A DNA stretch of 64,000 nucleotides from Ophiostoma sp. CBS 140.51 (taxonomy: Eukaryota; Ascomycota; Sordariomycetes; Ophiostomatales; Ophiostomataceae): NCBI GenBank assembly GCA_029298735.1, contig JANSLP010000034.1, forward strand, positions 1 to 64,000, in the 5' to 3' direction. The notes beneath the pieces are model-generated. The model did not search any database. It was given only the letters and a program-made list of their open reading frames with translations, and had not been told where the DNA came from. Shown here in pieces: positions 57,522 through 64,000 of this stretch (the stretch's first letter is position 1; each line of letters starts with the position of its first letter). The position numbers and the translations under genes are program-made.

Positions 57522-58090
57522 GTTGTTTAACGTCCCTCGGTGCCCACTGCCATTGCATTGCACATATTACTCGAGGAATATGGCAAGGGGTTGCCGCACA
57601 GCTTCAACCGTGAAAACACCCACACACGAAAATACAAAGTAATGAGAAACGGAAGTTTGTTCGCACAACTACATCCATCAAATCTCAGCGGACCTCATGC
57701 ATGAAAAATAAATTAAAACGTTGTATAAGTAGCATGACAGACAACGGGGTCCCCATGAGCGACGAGATGCCGTCCCATTTTCATTTATAATCATACTCAT
57801 ACTCATACTCCACGCACCATCACACTCTTCTTCCCTTTTTTCCACTTCAGTAGCATATTATATTTTTCACTTTGAGATACTACATTGTAATTACCGTCTA
57901 ATTTGTTTGCTTCGCTTCTTGTATGTCAATTTATTAGTTTACCCCAGGTTTAAAACGTTGCCAGTGTGTTTATGTATGGTTTTTCTAATGCAGTCTATAT
58001 ATGTCTCCCCGTCACTTCTCGTTTTGATATCTAACCCAGCATATAACATGCGCCCATGACTATCTTCTGGCCCCTGTATAGAGTTGGCGT
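57522..58090. other. convergent intergenic region YPT6/RKI1
   Basis: These 569 bp of AT-rich 3'-flank sequence lie between converging stop codons, with a short CATACT repeat near 57,795. No gene is seen. Confidence 0.5.
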
Positions 58091-58966
58091 CTATGCCTTG
58101 CGCACCTGCACAGTACCGTCCGCCATACCAAAGTACGCCGCAATCGGCTTCTGCGCACCACCCGAACCAGCCTTGGCCTCGAAGCCGTTAAAGCCGGAAA
58201 ACAGGCCAGTCTCGACAATGCCAGGGATCTTGATCAGGCGGTCAGCCAGACCGTCGACCGTCCAGACACCACCCTCTCCGTCGGCACGGGACTCGCTGGC
58301 GTCCTTGGACAGCTGAAGGGGCAGGAAGGGAGCATCAATCAGCCACATGCTGTTGTCCGTCACCACGGGGCCAGCCTTGGCCGGCACACCCTGGCGGATG
58401 ACGGGCTTCCGGGCACCGAGGAGGACAAGCTCGCTCAGGACGCGCTTGGCAGCCAGAGGCAGAACTTCAATTGGGACACCCTGCTTCCAAGCAGTGCCCA
58501 GACGGGGGGACAATTTGCGGTAGTCTGTTGGTCAGCATAAATATTCGCAGAAAAAGCATTGTGGGAGCTACTCACCCGCCACGCAAATGAATTTCTTGGC
58601 AGCCGTGGCCACAATCTTCTCCTGGAATAGGCAGGCACCGCCGCCCTTGATCAGGTTCAAGTTCTCGTCCACCTCATCAGCACCGTCAAAGCAAACGTCC
58701 AGACGGGTGTTGAGCGGCAGCTGCGAGATGGTGGCGAGGCGCAGGTTGGCCTCCTCAATGAGGCCCCGGGACTGGTCACCGGTAGGGTAAAAGGTCATGT
58801 CACTAGTGACGTCAGGGCCGAGAGCAGCAATGGCCTCGACGACATAGACGACAGTCGAGCCGGAGCCGATGCCGACATGGCGGAAACTGGGCTCAAGGTG
58901 CTCCTTGACGGCCTGGTAGGCGGCCGCTTTCTTGGAGCTCTCAATCAGTGCTGCCTGGGAACTCAT
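58091..58966 (-). CDS. RKI1: ribose-5-phosphate isomerase A
   Basis: Two exons, 58966-58576 and 58524-58091, give 274 residues. RpiA signatures are GIGSGSTVVYVVEAI, the YPTGDQSRGLIEE segment, LDVCFDGADEVDENLNLIKGGGACLFQEKIVA and FICVADYRKLSPRLG. The Asp pair in DGADEVD, the acidic residue in FQEK and the lysine in the KGGG motif form the active site by family analogy. The enzyme interconverts ribose-5-phosphate and ribulose-5-phosphate in the non-oxidative pentose phosphate pathway. The intron starts GTGAGT, ends CAACAG after a CTGAC branch site and splits the Asp codon of VADYRKL. No presequence is seen, so the enzyme is cytosolic. Confidence 0.95.
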
Positions 58967-59851
58967 ATTGATTGTGGGTTGACGAATTGACGTGATGTGG
59001 TGGTTGATGAGATGCGGGGTGCGAGGTCGTTGTAAAAGACCAAGTGACGACACTGGAGCTGTGGTGGGCTGTTTTGACGCACTAGTGGATGTTTTGTTAA
59101 ATTCGAATTGAAACAGTTATAAAAAGATTTTGCCCTTGTAAGACCACGCCTAAATGTAACAAAAATAGGAAAGGCAACCTGTAACCCCGGAATATAATCT
59201 AGGTATTTTCACCGCGTTTTATTTTCATCACGATATCGGAGGCTAGAGAAAAAATCACAACTCACCACGTGGAATAACAGGTTAGATTCTCGGCGATGAG
59301 GAGAAAAGAGGGTCTTGATAATGCCGCACTACGACGTGAAACAGTACTGAAGGTTGACAATATAAGGTTGGCGGCTCTTGGTTTCATGGCAGAAGGAGAG
59401 AAGAAAGAGCGATCTCTCAACAATACAAGATCACGATATGCCGGGGCAATTCGTACTTCAAATGCGATTTCGGGCAGGCGTGTACAATCTTGGTTGCACC
59501 TTCCTGGGACGTGATGATTGAGCACGGTGCAGCTGTCTCTTAAAATCTAGATCGATGAGTCAGCTTTGTACATTTCTCCGGGACGGGTAGCAGGTACTTT
59601 GAGGCGGTCACATTAATGTGGGGGAAATTGTACTAGTACATGGACCCTTTCTGGCCCCCTTTTTCAGACGCCAACTGCTGGGAAGGGTACCGGTTTTTCC
59701 GACGCGAAAGAACGTCGTTCCTTTCAATGCACTTCTTCCAGACGCCAGACACTTCGGACCGCGCGGACGACATCTCACGAAACATCAACCCCTTATGCCG
59801 GTTTGGCGGCGCTTCCTTTCTTTTTATCGAACTCGGTGACGCGCACGAGAC
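58967..59851. other. divergent intergenic region RKI1/KEI1
   Basis: These 885 bp separate two start codons. Open frames inside (for example 59,296-59,514 and 59,618-59,839) have no family features. No gene is seen. Confidence 0.5.
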
Positions 59852-61188
59852 ATGACAATGGGACTGCTGTACACACTCCGCAGCCTACTGCGGCCAAGAA
59901 TGGCCAGGCCAAAGGTAAGGCTAGAAATGCTAGGAAAAGATTTGATGTCGGGCGTTGGCGATACGAAGAAAAACGCCGTTGGAGACCCGGAGTCAAAATT
60001 TCGCCCGCCCTTTGGTGTACCACGACCATTTGCTAACGATGCTTATTTTCTGTTTTCGTTCTTTATCAATAGACATTCCTTGGCTTTATCCCGATCCAGA
60101 TGGGCACTGAGATTATCTCGACCACGCTCTTCTTCAACAAACTCACCGGCGCCTACGGCCTCTTGGCCATCCTGACCGGCTTCTCCCTCAACTTCATCCA
60201 ACTCTCGGCATACCTCTACAACGTTGCCATCCTCGTGCTGCTCGCCATCTGCATTCCGCACATCCGCCGCGAAACGCCATTACCAAATCTCGCCCTCGCA
60301 TGGGCCTATACGATCGACACCCTCATCAACGCGGCCTACACTGCGACTTTCGCCCTGCGATGGTACTTGGCATCCAGCTCGGCCGCCGCGGCAGCGGCAG
60401 CAGCAACTTCGGCGGCAGCGGCTGTTGCAGAGGCAGCAAACACAACCGTGCCGGCGGCGGTTGAGACTGCGTCATCGACTGTGGATGCGATAACTTCGGC
60501 GGCAGCCTCGGCAGCAACGGCTGCGGCGACGGCTGTGTCGGAATTTGTTCTGCGCGACGACACAGCAGGGGTGGTAACACTGTCAAACACTGGGGCCACA
60601 GCAGTCGAGGCCACCCCGAGCCCAATCCCGACGGCGGGAGGTGGTGGTTGGATGGGCGCGCACGAGACGGCGGCAAGTCTGACGCTTATTGTCCTCGTGA
60701 CTGTAGTGCGCTTCTACTTCTGCTTTGTCGTTGTTGCACATACCCGCCAGGCCCTCCAGCGGTACGGTGACCATGTTGCCGAGTCGGCCGCGGCCGCTGA
60801 CGGCGCCCTCGACGACAGCGAAGACTACAGCGGCGGTGACGAGTCGAAATACCACAACGGTGGCGAGGGAAAGAGCGAGCGCAATACAGACATTGATGAC
60901 GAGGAGGCCGGTCTCAAGCCGGGCTCGCGGTCTACGCGCGGTCGTCGTCACCGTCGGCGCAACCGGCCGACCAACCTCCCTCCGCCGCGCCAGCGGGCAC
61001 AGCTTCCGTCTGGTCCTAGCAGTACCAACCCGTTCGCGGAGGGCTCGCCTGCCGGCGAAGGCTGGAAGGGCAAGCTGGGCCGGGCTCTGGTAGGCGTGGG
61101 TCGCAATTTCTGGCTTGGCCGGCAGAAGGATGATGAGTGGGCGCGCGATGTCAACTCCCGGTTCCGGTCATCGGCAACGACGGTATAG
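59852..61188 (+). CDS. KEI1: IPC synthase subunit Kei1
   Basis: Two exons, 59852-59914 and 60073-61188, give 392 residues; a start at the later in-frame ATG 59900 would give 376 and match the short basic N-terminus of other Kei1 proteins just as well. Splicing joins MARPK to TFLGFIPIQMGTEIIS, the Kei1 hallmark. Four TM segments are seen: the first through FNKLTGAYGLLAILTG, the second YLYNVAILVLLAICIPHI, the third LALAWAYTIDTLINAAYTATFALRWYL, the fourth SLTLIVLVTVVRFYFCFVVVAH. Kei1 partners Aur1 in the Golgi to make inositol phosphorylceramide. An alanine-rich loop of about 100 residues lies between TM3 and TM4, and the cytosolic tail is acidic, then Arg-rich. The yeast protein is shorter (221 residues). 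Confidence 0.9.
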
Positions 61189-63709
61189 GCGGCTGCTTGT
61201 CGGCCATGACGAGATGTGACGCCATCTGCACGGGCGGACAAGACTTTCCCCCCACGGTGACTGATCTGCTACGTCGTATCGTCCAGTCCTAAACGACGGA
61301 TGGGCCGGGCAAATGGGTCCTGTCCACCCACATATTTGTTGTGACTTGTGCTTTTCACATTGCTTTCTGGCTATTGGCTAAGGGATTCGGGTCAGCAATT
61401 GTACACAGCGACGGCGTTTGATTTTTATTATTTAGACGGGCTGCAGCATTTCCACTTATTACGGGTGTATATAATCTAGTGGGCGTACACAAATATAGTA
61501 TAATGAATGTATATATAATATAGTTCGGGTTGAGAGCTGGAACATGCCCATATTTTGTGTTGCTTTGTCAGTTGACGTCTTGTTGAAGATACTTGCAGCA
61601 AGTCTTATATTACTGATCGTGGCTTGATATCTTTGGAGACATTGAACTCGCCAGATGGTGTTTGCACCTGTCAATGGATACAACGCACGGAGTTCAAAAT
61701 GCGGAGTGTCACACCCAACCCACCTCCAGCTTCGTATTTAAGATCCGCCGCGGCAGTCGGAGCACCCCATCCAGGGTCTTCGTCGTCTGCAAAGAATCGC
61801 CATCGGACCCACTCCAAGTAGCCACATATCTCAGCCGTGTACCATGTTTTGCACATGTCGTTCGGATCGGATGGTGGACAGAGGCAGACAAGGAGTGCAG
61901 CGACTTTTCACATTTTCCACGTATTTTGTTGATAATCCGAAGCCTAACAAATTTAGCTGAGGACTTCAGCTGACAACATCATCTAATATATGGCACTAAG
62001 AAACTCGGGATGAAATGCCACGAGGCTGTATTATCGGCAATCATAGCAGTAAGCCAAAACATAAGTAGACTCGGTGCAAAAAACAACGGAGGTCTTATGT
62101 CCAGACAACTCATTTTATCAATAAAAGTTATGTGCACGCCGGTACATAATATGAGAAGGCCGCCTGCTTCGTATGTGCGTTGCTGTTGTGTGTAAGTCGT
62201 GAAGTTGACGCGCATGTACAGATTGCTAAATTTCAGTTCATTTTAGCTAAACACACTGCCCGTCCCTTACTTATACTGTCCCACTGTTCTTGTCTACATG
62301 TCTCACCGTTTCCGGGCCACGCAACAGTGGACCCGTTTCTACAAGTACAGCCGGGTGCATACCAGCCGTATGATCGTGCTTGCGTTCTGCCATCTTCCGC
62401 AATCCAAACTCAGGCTTCAATTGGCGATTGCAAAGCACGCGGGGACTGCAAAACATCAGAGACAGACAAGTAGTGGCGCCAAAGAGACAATACCCAACGA
62501 CGGCATTCGCTATTCGGGATTTAAAGCCTGTGTATTTCTGTCGTTAGTGGCTGCTCCCTGCGTGTCCCTGCTGCAGGCCACTGAAGAATCGAACGTTTCC
62601 CCCCAGAACAAACAGCAGGGAAGGACCGGTGGGGAGACCAAGAGAATGGGCAATCTTTTAATCGGGATTTGAAAGGACGTTCATTGGCTAGACTTTGGGC
62701 TTTTGGTGGCCATTGTGCATTTTCCCGCCTATGGCTGCGTTGCGCTTGGCGGCACTGTCGAGTTTGCAAGTCGAAAAAGGTGTAATCGCTTGGGTCGCGT
62801 AGCCTCGACACGAGCAACTGGGCCCCAAAAGGCTGAGAATCTTGAGAAGAGACGACCAGCCACGGAGCCTCAATCTGGGCCTCAATTGAGTGCGTTTTAT
62901 GCTCCGGGAATGGAGCTTGTTCCTTCCTCTTTTGTGCTCCGTACGGCAACAGTTGACATCGGTGTCTCCTGCCAGTTCTGTCGGCGACAGTTTACCAGTT
63001 GCTCTTGCCCAGATGCGGCACATAGTAGAGAGACGGGCGGTCCCATCTAAAAAAAAATTAACCATCTGGCCTGGGGACGAAGTTGCGCCAACCGCGCTAG
63101 AGCGATCACGCAATCGCCCTGCTGTCTTTCTCAGTGGCCGATGGCCGATGGGCCGTCTACCGCCGGAACAATGTGCAGCGCAAAAAGTCGTCATGAAATG
63201 CCACAGAAATGACACAAGTACATGCCCGTCGCGTTTCCAGGCCTGGCCGCCTTCGCTCTTGCCTCGATTGCCTCAACCCAAACGTGCTGGCCCACTGTTC
63301 TTTCCGTCAAGGGGACGCTCGAGACAGCGACAGCCGTCCCGGTCTAGCCTGCCGTGCTTATTACGGCGCCCAGAACAGGTCGCAAAGGAAGGAGCCACCG
63401 ACGGGCGGTATTGACCATATGAAAGCGAGCAATTAAATATTAGTCGATTCGTCCAGTTACCCGGGGTACATACATGCCCATCTGTTAGCGGGAACGGGAC
63501 AAGCGTACGGATAGTTTTTTTTACTTTTTTTTCTTTTGTTCGTGCTCAATCTTTTATTGCTTCTCTTTTTCTCCTCTCCTTCTTGTTCCTGACTTTTGTT
63601 CCTTCCTTCCCCTCCCTCACCGTCCCTCCTTCCTCTTTTCGACAACATCGTTCTCTCCTTGTTGCCGTCACCAGGGAAGAAAGACAAAGTCACACATCCA
63701 CACGCCACA
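61189..63709. other. 2.5-kb intergenic region, no supported gene
   Basis: Both strands show only short frames without recognisable domains or matching splice sites, such as 62,298-62,672 and 62,688-63,215 (the latter minus). The last 200 bp before 63,710 form a long pyrimidine-rich tract typical of the promoter or leader of a well-expressed gene. Confidence 0.45.
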
Positions 63710-64000
63710 ATGGCTTCACAATCCGTGAAGACTGCTGGAGAGGCAGGTAAGTCGCAAGAAAAAAATACAGCACAGTTCGAGCCCAGTTTCGGCATATGGA
63801 TGCGAATTTTGGCGATTTGGGTTTTTGGCTTCCTGTTCCTGGAGGAAAGAGCAATTGAGTGTTGCTTCCGGTCGTTGCTTCCTTTAGACCGCCTGTCTGT
63901 CTCTGGATATTCGGAGCTACTCCGTTGCTCTTTCCCTTTGCAAGCCCCCGCGCATATCGACCGAGGAAGCATGGAAGGAGCTTCGGCAGGAGTCAACTGG
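63710..64000 (+). CDS. probable 5' end of a gene cut by the window edge
   Basis: An ATG at 63710 follows a CT-rich leader and the context CCACAATGG. A first exon of 37 nt would encode MASQSVKTAGEA plus one base, ending at a strong GTAAGT donor at 63747. The next exon probably starts near the right edge; one option (acceptor at GGAAG, about 63,978) would read GASAGVNW. The product cannot be identified from this much sequence. Confidence 0.35.
   Translation, partial: MASQSVKTAGEAGKSQEKNTAQFEPSFGIWMRILAIWVFGFLFLEERAIECCFRSLLPLDRLSVSGYSELLRCSFPLQAPAHIDRGSMEGASAGVNW

Overview
This window is nuclear DNA of a filamentous ascomycete (Pezizomycotina, most likely a Sordariomycete). The evidence is short GT-AG introns with CTAAC/CTGAC branch sites, compact genes with CT-rich 5' regions, ascomycete-type Zn2Cys6 regulators, a separate Kei1 subunit of IPC synthase, and an external NADH dehydrogenase carrying an EF-hand. 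The alanine-, serine- and proline-rich proteins would suit Ophiostomatales or a related order, but that is a guess. I rebuilt 24 complete protein genes by hand, including splice sites; every exon phase closes. A probable partial gene sits at the right end. I found no rRNA, tRNA, CRISPR, transposase or classical secondary-metabolite core gene.

Layout from left to right. 1-10 kb: an FSH1-type serine hydrolase divergent from a Zn2Cys6 regulator, an MFS exporter, and the xanthine dioxygenase xanA, whose promoter carries sites fitting purine (UaY) and nitrogen (GATA) control. 10-17 kb: RAD18 and the Pol delta subunit POL32/Cdc27 share one divergent promoter, then a secreted GH125 mannosidase. 17-24 kb: uridine kinase URK1, GID8, then a divergent mitochondrial pair (complex I NDUFS4 and ATP synthase subunit f). 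25-36 kb: a 1,299-residue disordered protein, the helicase subunit MCM6 and the RNase H2 subunit RNH203; a near-perfect 260-bp foldback lies in the 3' region between the disordered protein gene and MCM6. 37-45 kb: a cyclopropane-fatty-acid synthase-like methyltransferase, REX4, the NuA4 acetyltransferase ESA1 and a class I aminotransferase. 46-61 kb: NADH dehydrogenase NDE1, a second Zn2Cys6 regulator, NOP53, the Rab GTPase YPT6, ribose-5-phosphate isomerase and KEI1. 61-64 kb is nearly empty until a first exon at 63,710.

Most genes are housekeeping. Two groupings stand out. DNA replication/repair genes (RAD18, POL32, MCM6, RNH203) have MluI-type ACGCGT boxes in their promoters, suggesting shared G1/S control. 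Respiratory genes (NDUFS4, ATP synthase f, NDE1) also recur. The least explained element is the foldback at 31,239-31,498, which gives both converging transcripts the same 102-nt 3' module.
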